64,000 nt of DNA, taken from the NCBI RefSeq assembly GCF_004114535.1, contig NZ_LBJC01000032.1, positions 117,841 through 181,840 of the forward strand, given 5' to 3'. The first letter of the stretch is position 1, and every line of letters starts with the position of its first letter. Made by a program: the position numbers and the translations under genes. Positions 45,254-54,465 of this stretch are shown piece after piece. The notes under the pieces are model-generated. The model saw only the letters and a list, made by a program, of their open reading frames with translations. It did no database searches and was not told where the DNA came from. The DNA is from Bradyrhizobium nanningense (lineage in GTDB: Bacteria > Pseudomonadota > Alphaproteobacteria > Rhizobiales > Xanthobacteraceae).

Positions 45254-45548
45254 TCCACTTCCCCGATCCGGCGTTGCCGTTGAGTTGACCGTTGGCATAT
45301 GCACCATTGATCGAAACTTTCACAAGTCCCCCGCTACCGATGGTGCCGGAAACGTTAGCGCCGGGGGCGGTAATCCTGCCGTCGGCAACCGTCAGCATGG
45401 AGCTCGCGGTCGGCTCGCAGGAGCCGCTCTTGGTCACGATCGTGACCTGCCAGTTGCCGTCATAGGGCGTCTGGGCAAAGGCGGAAGCGGCGAGGGTGCC
45501 GGTGAAAACTGAAGCGGCACAGAACACCGCAATGCGAGCAAAACGCAT
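45198..45548 (-). CDS. Secreted protein of unknown function
   Basis: 116 residues with a signal peptide ending ASAFA. The mature protein starts TPYDGNWQVTIVTKSGSC and has beta-rich, Gly-rich repeats (GTIGSGGLVKVSINGAYANG) and two cysteines. A similar architecture to the next gene (W-centred start, beta strands, Ser/Gly turns) suggests a related pair. An imperfect palindrome lies 85 nt upstream. Function unknown. Confidence 0.7.
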   Translation of the reverse strand: MRFARIAVFCAASVFTGTLAASAFAQTPYDGNWQVTIVTKSGSCEPTASSMLTVADGRITAPGANVSGTIGSGGLVKVSINGAYANGQLNGNAGSGKWNGASAGIPCSGRWEASRQ

Positions 45549-45632
45549 AAATTCCGTCCTTCAATGTGTCTGATATGCTGTCGCTTATCTGGACCAAATG
45601 TGACGGAAATTTGTTGCAATGCCAAATCGAAA

Positions 45633-45652
45633 ATTGTTCCTGTGGAAACAAT
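45633..45652. promoter_or_regulatory. Palindrome upstream of 45548 gene
   Basis: ATTGTTCC-TGT-GGAAACAAT in an AT-rich promoter region; it could be an operator. No binding protein can be named. Confidence 0.35.
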
Positions 45653-45735
45653 GGTTTATTTGTGTTTCCGAGGGCAATTTTCGAAGCAGAATCAATGCTG
45701 CTTCAAGTTAAGAGTAAACGCCGGGAGAGGCCCCT

Positions 45736-46323
45736 TCAGGACAGGCTTGGCGCGGAGGTCGCGAACTGCTCGTCCTGAGTCTTGGCGGGCAGCGCCTTGT
45801 GGACCTTGGCGTAGTCGATCACATCGGCGAGCAGCTTGAGGCCGAGGGGTGCCAGCGCGCGCTCCCAGAGTTCCCGCGCCGTCTCGCCCCTCTTGACGAA
45901 GCACCAGTCCTGGGCGGCGATGGCGCCGGCGTCCATGCGATCGGCGAGGTGGTAGATCGTGCCGCCGGCGATCGGATCGCCTTCCTTGATGGTCCATTCC
46001 ACGGCGGCCTTGCCGCGATGGCGCGGCAGCAGCGAGGGGTGATAGCCGATCCCGCCGAACTTGGCGGCGGCGAGCGCGTCCTTGCCGATGCGGGCGTGGC
46101 TGTGCGCCGTGATGATCAGATCGGTATCGGGGCCAATCTCGGAGGCGACGACCAGCTTCGGGTTAGCCTGCACCACGACCTCGATGCCGGCCGCCTTGGC
46201 GGTCGCGGCGAGGCGATCCTCGGCATCGGCGACCACGACCCGGACGATCGAGACGCCGTGCTCCCGGAGCATGTTCAGGGTGGTCACGCCGAAATGGCGG
46301 GAGCCGACGAGGGTAATGCGCAT
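45736..46323 (-). CDS. Formyltransferase-family protein
   Basis: 195 residues from ATG 46323. It shares the N-terminal Rossmann-like formyltransferase domain of Fmt, PurN and ArnA: HPSLLPRHRG (residues 95-104) and Asp131 in MDAG. In Fmt the catalytic Asn two residues before the His is conserved; here it is Gly93 (IGYHPS), as in a smaller alphaproteobacterial group. No C-terminal tRNA-binding domain is present, so it is not the housekeeping Fmt. The substrate is unknown. Confidence 0.85.
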   Translation of the reverse strand: MRITLVGSRHFGVTTLNMLREHGVSIVRVVVADAEDRLAATAKAAGIEVVVQANPKLVVASEIGPDTDLIITAHSHARIGKDALAAAKFGGIGYHPSLLPRHRGKAAVEWTIKEGDPIAGGTIYHLADRMDAGAIAAQDWCFVKRGETARELWERALAPLGLKLLADVIDYAKVHKALPAKTQDEQFATSAPSLS

Positions 46324-46865
46324 GGGTATCCGATCCGGTCTCGCAACTGCGTCATCCCCCGATAACACGTCCGGACGCCCTGTCACCACCCGCGCAGCGT
46401 TTGCGCGGGTTATCAACAATGCACCGAGGCGCGGGCTGCGATGGAGGTCATGATGCGCAGCCTGCCGTTCCGGTGCTTCCATGGCGGGCGCAGATTGCCG
46501 CGCACTTAACCCGCGTCACCGATGAGCATTGCCGCGCGGCCACGGTGGGGCGGCAAGCGGACGATAAGTCGGTTCCTGTGTTTCGTTTTTAACAGAGGGA
46601 GGCTGAGCGGGCTGATAAGAGTGCGTGGACCGGGGCTGGCGACATTTCAACCCGCATCCGTTTTTAAAACCCGGTTTGGGCCGCTGGCGCAATCGTCAGC
46701 GGCCTTTTCAATGCCGCGTACCACGAAATCACCTGACGGTAACGCGATCTCAACCAGCCGGGCGTATCGACGAATCCGTCGCGGATTTGTATTGCGTACC
46801 GCGACACCGAAAATGTCCCGCCGGCGTGGGTGCGCCGCGCGGGCCTTTTCGCCGGGACAAATTTC
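46324..46865. other. Intergenic region with orphan terminator
   Basis: 542 bases without a supported gene. It contains a terminator at 46679-46708 and a second GC-rich hairpin followed by CCTTTT near 46820-46850. An unannotated short transcript is possible. Confidence 0.5.
46679..46708 (+). terminator. Orphan intrinsic terminator
   Basis: The stem GGCCGCTG/CAGCGGCC with a 10-nt loop runs into TTTTC. No plus-strand gene ends nearby, which suggests an unannotated small transcript between 46480 and 46708. Confidence 0.6.
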
Positions 46866-47084
46866 ATGCCGCGCGCCATTGAGCAGATCGTCGACAGCTA
46901 TGTGCGGCTGAAGAACCGCCGTGGGCTCGACGAGCTGATGATGCACCGGCAGCGGCTCGCGGTCGAGCTGAAGGGCAGGTCCGGATATGATTTCAGCCTG
47001 CCGATCGGCCAGATCGACGAGGAGATCGCGATCATCGAGGCCGGCCTTAGCCGGCTCAAGGCAAAGAATTCCACGACGATCTAG
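46866..47084 (+). CDS. Small helical protein of unknown function
   Basis: 72 residues from ATG 46866. The sequence (IEQIVDSYVRLKNRRGLDEL, IGQIDEEIAIIEAGLSRLK) predicts two helices with a coiled-coil character and no membrane segment. GGGACAAATTTC precedes the start. No known family recognised. Confidence 0.65.
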   Translation: MPRAIEQIVDSYVRLKNRRGLDELMMHRQRLAVELKGRSGYDFSLPIGQIDEEIAIIEAGLSRLKAKNSTTI

Positions 47085-47156
47085 CGGGGCCTGCGAGGTA
47101 AGCTCTCGCGAGGATTCGGCGACGACGCATCGTCGCCGGGTCGACACGCTTGTCGC

Positions 47157-47459
47157 TCAATCGCGCCGGCCGCCGTCGATCACGGTGAACAGCGGCCGCG
47201 CCGGGGTCGGCTCGACCAGTAATTCCTCGACCAGCGCGGTTGCCGCGTCGACATATTTGCGTGTCGGCTTGTCGAGAGGGCGCTTGGCCTCGTCGTCGAG
47301 CGCGACCTTTGCGGCCTCGACCAGCTTGCGCATGCGCGCCGCGTGGTCGTCGCCCGCCGTCAGCGTCGCGCGTGCCAGCGACCGCAGCACGAACAGCTCG
47401 CCCTCGAGGCGGAGCAGGCGGTCGTTGAGCCTGGTAAGGACGGCGTTGAGGTCGGCCAT
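47157..47459 (-). CDS. Small coiled-coil protein of unknown function
   Basis: 100 residues. The N-terminal 35 residues (LNAVLTRLNDRLLRLEGELFVLRSL) have heptad spacing; the rest is polar, including KPTRKYVDAATALVEELL. No domain is recognised. The start has only a weak ribosome-binding site. Confidence 0.6.
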   Translation of the reverse strand: MADLNAVLTRLNDRLLRLEGELFVLRSLARATLTAGDDHAARMRKLVEAAKVALDDEAKRPLDKPTRKYVDAATALVEELLVEPTPARPLFTVIDGGRRD

Positions 47460-47606
47460 GATTGCTGGTTCGGCGCGAAGGATCCGTTCTGATCTAGCGG
47501 CGATCGGTGAACGGAGTCCAAACGGCGCCGCTGCAATTCGGCCGATCCTCCGGTCGGTCTCGGACGGCCGTGCGGTGCAATCAGAGATGCGCGCGTGGTG
47601 GATGGC

Positions 47607-47834
47607 CTACCATTCGACGTCCGCCCAGCGCCTCCCGAACACGGGTGGCCGTGTCTTCACGGCTTGCCAGCCGAAGAAATGATGCTTGCCGGACCAGGCG
47701 TGCACCACGCCGCTGCAGATGCTGCACTTGAAGCTGCCGACGTGGGCTTCGCTATGTTCCTCCCTGGTCGCGGTGTAGTTCATCCCGCAACCCCCACAGG
47801 TGAATTCTTCGATCGTCCAGATGCTGTTGGCCAT
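47607..47834 (-). CDS. Small zinc-ribbon protein
   Basis: 75 residues. The cysteine pairs CGGC (residues 13-16) and CSIC (37-40) form a likely zinc ribbon, followed by Trp/His-rich residues (VVHAWSGKHHFFGW). It resembles DNA- or RNA-binding mini-proteins common in Bradyrhizobium. Function unknown. Confidence 0.8.
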   Translation of the reverse strand: MANSIWTIEEFTCGGCGMNYTATREEHSEAHVGSFKCSICSGVVHAWSGKHHFFGWQAVKTRPPVFGRRWADVEW

Positions 47835-48097
47835 TGCACGGAATGCTTTTTGTTGACCCCGCTTGCACGGTAGTCACGGTCGTTTGCAGCGGCGTAAACC
47901 GGCGCGGGGAAATCCGGTTAATGGGCGTTAGCCAAGGCGGGAGGGCGTGCTATCGTCTTTCGAATGCGGAATGGCCCGATGTAATCCTCATCGCGGGGCC
48001 GGCCAGTTCCCAGTCGTCTTGACGCCGGATGCGTTGCTGGCAATAAGGGCTGGGCCTCGCAAGCACCGGAAGTTGCGTTCATGCCGCAAGGAAAGCA

Positions 48098-49183
48098 GTG
48101 CCCGTGAAAAGTCTCCGTCAGCTTCTGACGGGAGAGGACGTCATCCAGCTCGTGATCCGGCTCGGCCTGCTCGCCCTGTTGATCATCTGGACCTTCCTGA
48201 TCATCCGCCCGTTCGTGCCGATCCTGGCCTGGAGCGGCGTGCTCGCGGTTGCGTTCTATCCGGCCTTCAGCTGGGTCGCCAAGGTCCTCGGTGGCCGGCC
48301 CAAGACCGCAGCGGCGATCCTGACCATGATCACGCTCGGCATCGTCATCGGCCCGGCGACCTGGCTCGGCATCAGCGCGGTCGACGGCGTGCGCGAGCTG
48401 GCGCGCCAGCTCGGCACCGGCGATCTGGCGCTTCAGAGCGCCCCCGAGCAGCTCAAGTCGTGGCCGCTCGTCGGCCCCTGGCTCTACGACCTCTGGGACC
48501 AGGCCTACACCAACGTCCGCGCGGTGGTGCGCGAGGTGGCGCCGTATCTCCAGCCGCTGGCGGGCCCGCTGCTTTCGCTTGCCGGCGATGCCGGCGTCGG
48601 CACGCTCCAGTTCCTGGTCTCGGTGTTCGTGGCCGGCTTCCTGTTTCCGCATGGGCCGCGGCTGGTCGCGGCCGGCCGCGGCTTCCTGTTCCGCATCGTG
48701 CCGGAGCAGAGCGAGCATTTCTTGTCGCTCGCGGGCGCGACCATCCGCGCCGTGGCGCAGGGCGTGATCGGCGTGGCGATCGTGCAGGCGCTGCTCGCCG
48801 GCATCGGCTTCAAGCTCGCCGCCGTGCCGAGCGCCGGCCTTCTCGCCTTCATCGTGCTGCTGCTCTCGATCGTGCAGATCGGCGCGTTCCTCGTGCTGCT
48901 GCCGGTGATCATCTGGATCTGGACTGCCAAGGACGTCACCACGGCGCTGCTGCTCACCGTGTTTCTCGTCCTCGTCGGCTTCCTCGACACCATGTTGAAG
49001 CCGCTCGTCATGGGGCGTGGCCTGACCACCCCGACCATCGTGATCTTCGTCGGCGTGATCGGCGGCACGCTCGCCCACGGCATCGTCGGCCTGTTCATCG
49101 GGCCGATCATCCTGTCGGTGGCCTGGGAGATGATGATGGCCTGGATCAGAACGGAAGACCGGGCAGGGGCGGGCAAGAACTGA
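48098..49183 (+). CDS. AI-2E family transporter (PerM-like permease)
   Basis: 361 residues, GTG start at 48098 (another GTG at 48104). About eight membrane helices flank a soluble middle (DLALQSAPEQLKSWPLVGP). The characteristic C-terminal segment GTLAHGIVGLFIGPIILSV is present. The family includes PerM and TqsA, with substrates unknown in most cases. It is monocistronic. Confidence 0.9.
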   Translation: MPVKSLRQLLTGEDVIQLVIRLGLLALLIIWTFLIIRPFVPILAWSGVLAVAFYPAFSWVAKVLGGRPKTAAAILTMITLGIVIGPATWLGISAVDGVRELARQLGTGDLALQSAPEQLKSWPLVGPWLYDLWDQAYTNVRAVVREVAPYLQPLAGPLLSLAGDAGVGTLQFLVSVFVAGFLFPHGPRLVAAGRGFLFRIVPEQSEHFLSLAGATIRAVAQGVIGVAIVQALLAGIGFKLAAVPSAGLLAFIVLLLSIVQIGAFLVLLPVIIWIWTAKDVTTALLLTVFLVLVGFLDTMLKPLVMGRGLTTPTIVIFVGVIGGTLAHGIVGLFIGPIILSVAWEMMMAWIRTEDRAGAGKN

Positions 49184-49327
49184 TCTCGCCGCGAGCGGCG
49201 CGATCCGCCCGCGGTGCCGCGCCAGGACGTCCGACGCCTTGCGGCCCGTGATCAAGGCATGCCGCGAACTTGTCTGTTCGACTAGACAAGTTACGATTGG
49301 GACGATTCTGTTTCAACGACGGCAGCG

Positions 49328-49720
49328 ATGGCGAAATCTTCCAAGCTGGTTGCCGCGAGGCGCGGCAAGGTATTGTTGGTCCGACGCCGGTCGGACGGCC
49401 TGTGGATGTTTCCGGGCGGCCGCAAGCGTGCGCGCGAGTCCGCGAAGGATTGCCTGCGGCGGGAGATCAGGGAGGAGCTTCCCAAGCTGAAGCTCGGCAG
49501 GATCAGTCTCTGGAAAGAAGTGAAAGCGAGGAACAAGCGCTCCGGCCGCAAGATGAGCGACGCGATCTTCATTGCCAAGACGGCCAAAGGCAGGCTGGCG
49601 ATTGGCGACAAGAAGGAGATCGACCGCGCCGCCTGGCAGAAGCCGCGCGGTATCCGTCTGACAGCGACCTCGCGCTACATCCGCGACCGCCTGTTTCCGA
49701 GGAAGCAGAAGCGGAGGTGA
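49328..49720 (+). CDS. Nudix hydrolase
   Basis: 130 residues with the Nudix box GX5EX7REUXEE over GGRKRARESAKDCLRREIREE (residues about 30-50), which binds the metal and hydrolyses a nucleoside diphosphate linked to X. The strongly basic tail (KPRGIRLTATSRYIRDRLFPRKQKRR area) is unusual. The substrate is unknown. It ends 1 nt before the end of a convergent zinc-ribbon gene. Confidence 0.9.
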   Translation: MAKSSKLVAARRGKVLLVRRRSDGLWMFPGGRKRARESAKDCLRREIREELPKLKLGRISLWKEVKARNKRSGRKMSDAIFIAKTAKGRLAIGDKKEIDRAAWQKPRGIRLTATSRYIRDRLFPRKQKRR

Positions 49721-49721
49721 G

Positions 49722-50006
49722 CTAGTCCTCGCGTCCCGCCGATCGCGTCCGTCCGGCGAACGATCTCGACTGAGCCGCGCGCGGCTCTGGAGCGGCCAGT
49801 CCGGCCGCACCGGCCTCCCGCATCTCCTTGCGGGCTTTGCGCGCATTGCGCATCGCGCGCTTGATGAAGGGATGCTGGGAATCCTCGGCGAAGAACAGCA
49901 CCACTTCGCAACTCGGACACTGCCTGGAATAGCCGTCCTGCAACCGCCCGGCGCGATCGCGAAACACGTTCTTGCACCGCGTGCACTGAATCTGGACCGA
50001 ACCCAT
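49722..50006 (-). CDS. Small zinc-ribbon protein with basic tail
   Basis: 94 residues: CTRC (residues 8-11) and CPSC (30-33) make a zinc ribbon; the C-terminal half is Arg/Lys/Ala-rich and probably disordered, suggesting nucleic-acid binding. Function unknown. Convergent with the Nudix gene. Confidence 0.8.
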   Translation of the reverse strand: MGSVQIQCTRCKNVFRDRAGRLQDGYSRQCPSCEVVLFFAEDSQHPFIKRAMRNARKARKEMREAGAAGLAAPEPRAAQSRSFAGRTRSAGRED

Positions 50007-50172
50007 GCGCGGACGACAATGATTTTGAGAAATGGATCTTCAGCTGATCCCAAATGTCTGAAGAAAGCTTGAATGCGCTCGCGGTTGGATGTCGTAGAAC
50101 GCGTGCGGCGAGGTGCCGTCGGCCGGCCGCGGCGGGCGTCGGAAAGATCCGGTTCGAACGGCCCGCCGGCCG

Positions 50173-50412
50173 TTATTGCCGGGCTGCCATCGTGTCCAGA
50201 CAGCGGTTGAGAAAAGCGGTGCAATCCCTGGGCAGCACCTTCTCGAGATCCGCCTTCAGCGCGCATTCGCGTTGGCGCAATTGCTCGGCCCGGCGCTTCT
50301 CGGCTGCCTCGCGATATTCGGGAGCAACCTTGTTCGGATCGACCAGCGCCTGCGAGCGGGCGGGTGCCATCGCAAGCAGTGCGATGGCGGCGATGAAAAG
50401 GAATGGTTTCAA
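50173..50412 (-). CDS. Small secreted protein of unknown function
   Basis: 79 residues with a signal peptide ending APARSQA. The mature part has three cysteines (ECALK, DCTAF, RCLDTM) in a helical, charged sequence. No known family. Confidence 0.7.
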   Translation of the reverse strand: MKPFLFIAAIALLAMAPARSQALVDPNKVAPEYREAAEKRRAEQLRQRECALKADLEKVLPRDCTAFLNRCLDTMAARQ

Positions 50413-50977
50413 ATGAGCCTCCGTAAAAGCGGCATCCTAGCGCGCCGCGCCTACGCGCTCAAATGGGACGTGGTATCCCGCTCCGGCGTGATTGAACGGG
50501 TGGACCATGGCGGCCGCCCCCGGCGAAGCTTTCGGCCGGCGGCTTTGGAACGACTTGGCGTGGCGGGCGTCGAATCCTTGCTCTCGGCCCAGCCCCAAGC
50601 CCCCCAAAGCCCCGGGCCGCGAGAAAACCTTCCCCACAAAGGTTGGCGACCTCAGGGCCCCCGCGCTGAGGTCGTTTGTTTGCCGCAAGATGTGTGAACC
50701 AGTTCACAAGCGCGCGCTGAAATCGCTGCTATGAAGACGTCATTGCTTGACCAGTTCATTTTGCTCGAAACACCCCAGCGTGGCTCCAAGCGCTGGGGTT
50801 TTTTCGTTTCTCTCCCTGCGCAGAATGTTTACAATCGCGCCAAGCGTCGCATCGACAGACGCAGATCCCGCGCCGCGCCAGTTCCGTTCCGAGAGGTCGA
50901 TCAACCAGCCCTGTGTCGGGATCGTTGCGCCGTGCTGAACGTTGCCACGAGGCGTGCGTTCACGGGGCAAATCTCAT
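50413..50977. other. Intergenic region with palindrome and orphan terminator
   Basis: 565 bases without a supported gene. A perfect palindrome GTGAACCAGTTCAC lies at 50694-50707 and a strong terminator at 50773-50804. Together they suggest a short unannotated transcript of about 70-100 nt on the plus strand. The rest forms the leader of the Mfd-like gene. Confidence 0.5.
50773..50804 (+). terminator. Orphan intrinsic terminator (possible sRNA end)
   Basis: The stem CCCCAGCG/CGCTGGGG with a 10-nt loop is followed by TTTTTT. No plus-strand gene ends within about 1 kb upstream, while the Mfd-like gene starts about 170 nt later. Confidence 0.75.
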
Positions 50978-53900
50978 ATGCATGGCGCGACGTCGCCGAA
51001 TCGCAAAATGACTGCGGCTGGCGTTCAGTTGACGACGGTTTACGACCAGAAACGGATTCAAGTGAGGCTTACCAAGAAGGCGCGGGTGGCCAAGAGGTCG
51101 CCGAAGAAGACGTTGCCGAGCAGGACGTCGACAAGCAAGGCGTTGCCGAACAGGACGTCGCCAAGGACGAGCAAAGCGGTGCAGCGGGCCACGATCTCGT
51201 CGTCGTCGCCGCTCGGGGTGCTGGCTCTGCATCTGCTTGCCCAATGGAAGCAGTCCGGCCGCAGCGGCATCGTTTTTCTCGCCGAGAACGAGAACAGGGC
51301 GGAGCGACTGGGCAGCGTCATTCACGCGCTCGACCCCGCCTGCGAGGTCTTGGTGTTTCCGCGCTTGAACACCTTGCCGTTCGATCAACTCGAGCCGTCG
51401 CACGAGCTCGCGGGGCGCAGAGCCTCCGTACTGAGGCGCCTCGCGAAATCCAAGAAGCCGCTCTTTCTCGTCTCGACGGCGGAAGCCGTGATGGAGCGCC
51501 TGCCGCCGCCGGCGAGCCTGTCGCGCCTGAGCGTGAGCTTGAAGGTGGGCGGCGCGTTCTCCGAGCGCGAGCTCGAGGCGCGCCTCGAAGCCCTCGGATA
51601 CGATCTCGACGACGAGCCCGATTATCCGGGCGGGGCGCTGTTCCACGGCCAGACCTTCGAGATATTCCCCGCGGGCGCGCTGGGGCCGTTCCGGATCGAG
51701 CATTCGGATCGCGCGATCAAGCGGATCGTGGCGTTCGATCCGAACGAGCACAGGATCATCTTCGAGACCAGGGAGCTTCTCGTCGATCCCATGTCGGAGC
51801 GGCTTGGCCTTGCCGGCAAAGGCGGCAAGCGCGCCAGCCTGTTCGACTATTGCGGGCGTGCCAAATGGATCGCCGACGCAGGAGTCCCGGTGCATGCCGA
51901 CGTCTGGCTCGATACGATCGAGGAGGCCGCGCCGCGCGCGGAGCGTGAACGCGAATATCTCGGACGGCGCGATTGGAAGCAGCTCTCCAGGGGCATGAAG
52001 GTGCTGCCGCGCGCGGCGTCCTTCCAGACCATCCCGGAGTTCTCCAAGCTGACATCCGCCAGGAAGGCGCTGCGTGCTTTCATCGAGGAGACGCGGCGGG
52101 CAAGTTCGCGTCTGATCCTCGCCGCTGCGCAGGAGGACGATCTGCGCGTGATGGAGCGCATGAGCGGCCTCAAGGCGCCGCGCTGCGAAGACTGGGACGA
52201 GGCGACGAGCGGGCGGAACGGCGAGGCGGCGCTGTTGGCCGATCTCGATGCGGGCTTCGTCGTGCCGGGCAAGAAGCCTCTCGTCGTCGTGACGGCCTCC
52301 GACGTGCTCGGCAGCCGGGCGCATCATCCGCAGCCGATGGCGCGCGCCTGGAGCACGGCCTTCGACCATGCCGATGTGCCCGAGCAGGGCACCGTGGTCA
52401 TCCATCTCCAGCGTGGCCTCGGCGTGCTCGATGGCCTGCAGAACGTGAACACCGGCGGCGGCGGCTTGCGCGAGATGATCCGCCTGAAGTTCGCCGGCGA
52501 CAATGCGGTTCTGGTGCCGCCGTCCGATCTCGCTTTGATGTGGCCTTACGCGGCCGAGCTCGGCAAGCTCTCGCTCGACAAGGCGGACGGCAGCACGTGG
52601 TGGGCCCGCCGCACGGAAGCGGAGCGCGAAATCCAGGCCGCCGGCAAGACGCTCGCCAAGCACATCAGCCAGCGCCGCCGGCGGCGCGGCGAAAAGCTGG
52701 TTCCGCCGGGCTCGGCCTACGAGAAGTTCGTCGCGCGTTTCCCTTACTTCACGACGATCGACCAGGCCAAGGCGATCCACGACGTGCTGGACGATCTCGC
52801 ATCCGGTCATCCCATGGACCGGGTGATCTGCGGCGACGTCGGCTTTGGCAAGACCGAGGTGGCGCTGCGGGCGGCGGCGGCCGTCGTGCTGTCGGGCAAG
52901 CAGGTGGCGGTCGCGGTGCCGACGACGGTGCTGGCCCGCCAGCATGTCGCGACGTTCCAAAAGCGCTTTGCGCCGTTCGGCATCGAGGTCGGCAACCTGT
53001 CGCGGGCGACCTCGGGCGCGCAGCTGCGCGAAACGAGAGAGGGACTGCGCAGCGGCCGGATCAAGGTCGTGATCGGCACGCAGGCGCTCACGGGCAAGGA
53101 TGTCAAGTTCGATGATCTCGGCCTCGTCATCATCGACGAAGAGCAGCATTTTGGCGCGGCCGAGAAGGCGAAGCTGTCCGGCCTTGCCAAGAACGTCCAT
53201 GTGCTGATGATGAGCGCGACGCCGATCCCGCGCACGCTCGCCGCGGGCCTTGCCGGCTTCCGCGACCTCAGCGTGATCGCCTCGCCCCCGGTACATCGGC
53301 TGCCGGTCGCGACCCGGATCGCGCCGCTGTCGGATGCCGCCATCGCCTCGGCGCTGCTGCGCGAGCAACGCCGCCACGGCCAGAGTTTCCTGATCTGCCC
53401 GCGCATCCAGGATCTCGATCCGATGCTGGCGCGGGTGCAGGCGGTGGCGGGCGACTTACGCATCGTCTGCCTGCACGGCAGATTGGCGGCGGACGAGATC
53501 GACGACCGCATGATGAGCTTCGTCGAGGGCAGGGCCGACGTGCTGCTCGCGACCAACATCGTCGAGAGCGGCCTCGACATTCCCCGTGCCAACACCATCG
53601 TGGTCTGCTGGCCGGAGAAGTTCGGCCTCGCCCAGCTGCATCAGCTGCGCGGGCGCGTCGGCCGTAGCGGCATCCGCGCCTTCGCCCATCTCTTGACCGA
53701 ATCCGAGTCCGGACAATCCGAGAAGCGGCTGGCCGTGCTCGAGGAGTTCAGCCGGCCCGGCGCGGGCTTTGCCATCAGCGAGCGTGACCTCGATCTGCGA
53801 GGTGCAGGCGACCTGTTTTCCGAGCAGCAATCCGGCCACGTCCAGGTGTTTGGTCCCGTGCTCTACAGCCACCTTCTGAAAATGGCTTCGGAGAAGCTCG

Positions 53901-54322
53901 ACGAGGGGCAGGCGGTGTGGGTGCCGGACCTGAACCTGCCGCTTGGTGAGATGCTGCCCGAGAGTTACGTGCAGTCCGAGCCGGTGCGGCTCGAGCTCTA
54001 TGCCCGCGCCGCACGATGCACCGACGAGGACGACCTCGAAGACCTCGAGGAGGAAACCGCCCGCCGCTTCGGACCCTTGCCGAAGGTCGCGCGCGACTTC
54101 TTCGCCGCAGGAAGGCTCAGGCTCGAATGCAAGCGACGAGGCATCGTCCGCCTCGACGTCGGCCCTGAAGCTGCGGCCGCGACGTTCCTGCCCGGACGCC
54201 TGCGCAAGTCGCGCGGGAAGTCACTGCAACGCTACGGCGACCGCGTGGTCTATCACGCCAAGATGCAGGGCGCGCCGTTCGAGCGGGTGGAGGAGCTGTT
54301 CGAGCTGCTGGACGAAGGCTAG
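50978..54322 (+). CDS. Mfd-like transcription-repair helicase paralogue
   Basis: 1114 residues from ATG 50978 (start uncertain; ATG 51008 possible). A Lys/Arg/Ser/Thr-rich N-terminal tail leads into a UvrB-like module (VFLAENENRAERLGSVIHAL...VFPRLNTLPFDQLEPSHE), an RNA-polymerase-interacting-like domain (GTVVIHLQRGLGVLDGL) and a RecG-like motor: FTTIDQAKAI, Walker A GDVGFGKTEVAL (from residue 619), DEEQ (720-723) and QLRGRVGRS. The order is that of Mfd, but many positions differ, so it is likely a second, specialised copy beside a housekeeping mfd elsewhere. Confidence 0.85.
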   Translation: MHGATSPNRKMTAAGVQLTTVYDQKRIQVRLTKKARVAKRSPKKTLPSRTSTSKALPNRTSPRTSKAVQRATISSSSPLGVLALHLLAQWKQSGRSGIVFLAENENRAERLGSVIHALDPACEVLVFPRLNTLPFDQLEPSHELAGRRASVLRRLAKSKKPLFLVSTAEAVMERLPPPASLSRLSVSLKVGGAFSERELEARLEALGYDLDDEPDYPGGALFHGQTFEIFPAGALGPFRIEHSDRAIKRIVAFDPNEHRIIFETRELLVDPMSERLGLAGKGGKRASLFDYCGRAKWIADAGVPVHADVWLDTIEEAAPRAEREREYLGRRDWKQLSRGMKVLPRAASFQTIPEFSKLTSARKALRAFIEETRRASSRLILAAAQEDDLRVMERMSGLKAPRCEDWDEATSGRNGEAALLADLDAGFVVPGKKPLVVVTASDVLGSRAHHPQPMARAWSTAFDHADVPEQGTVVIHLQRGLGVLDGLQNVNTGGGGLREMIRLKFAGDNAVLVPPSDLALMWPYAAELGKLSLDKADGSTWWARRTEAEREIQAAGKTLAKHISQRRRRRGEKLVPPGSAYEKFVARFPYFTTIDQAKAIHDVLDDLASGHPMDRVICGDVGFGKTEVALRAAAAVVLSGKQVAVAVPTTVLARQHVATFQKRFAPFGIEVGNLSRATSGAQLRETREGLRSGRIKVVIGTQALTGKDVKFDDLGLVIIDEEQHFGAAEKAKLSGLAKNVHVLMMSATPIPRTLAAGLAGFRDLSVIASPPVHRLPVATRIAPLSDAAIASALLREQRRHGQSFLICPRIQDLDPMLARVQAVAGDLRIVCLHGRLAADEIDDRMMSFVEGRADVLLATNIVESGLDIPRANTIVVCWPEKFGLAQLHQLRGRVGRSGIRAFAHLLTESESGQSEKRLAVLEEFSRPGAGFAISERDLDLRGAGDLFSEQQSGHVQVFGPVLYSHLLKMASEKLDEGQAVWVPDLNLPLGEMLPESYVQSEPVRLELYARAARCTDEDDLEDLEEETARRFGPLPKVARDFFAAGRLRLECKRRGIVRLDVGPEAAAATFLPGRLRKSRGKSLQRYGDRVVYHAKMQGAPFERVEELFELLDEG

Positions 54323-54465
54323 GGGCTCGCGCCTTCGTGAGCACAGAACCTTCGGTTGGCAGACCTGCAACTCTCGCAGCGGCCGGGCTTCTTCAATCGC
54401 GAATTCATGGCGGGAACCCTGCCTGATCATTATAGTTAATGAAGCTTGGCGATGGAGATTGTCCG

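Noticed and set aside
50960..53377. 805-codon open frame opposite the Mfd-like gene
   Set aside because: No recognisable domain; it mirrors the helicase coding strand.
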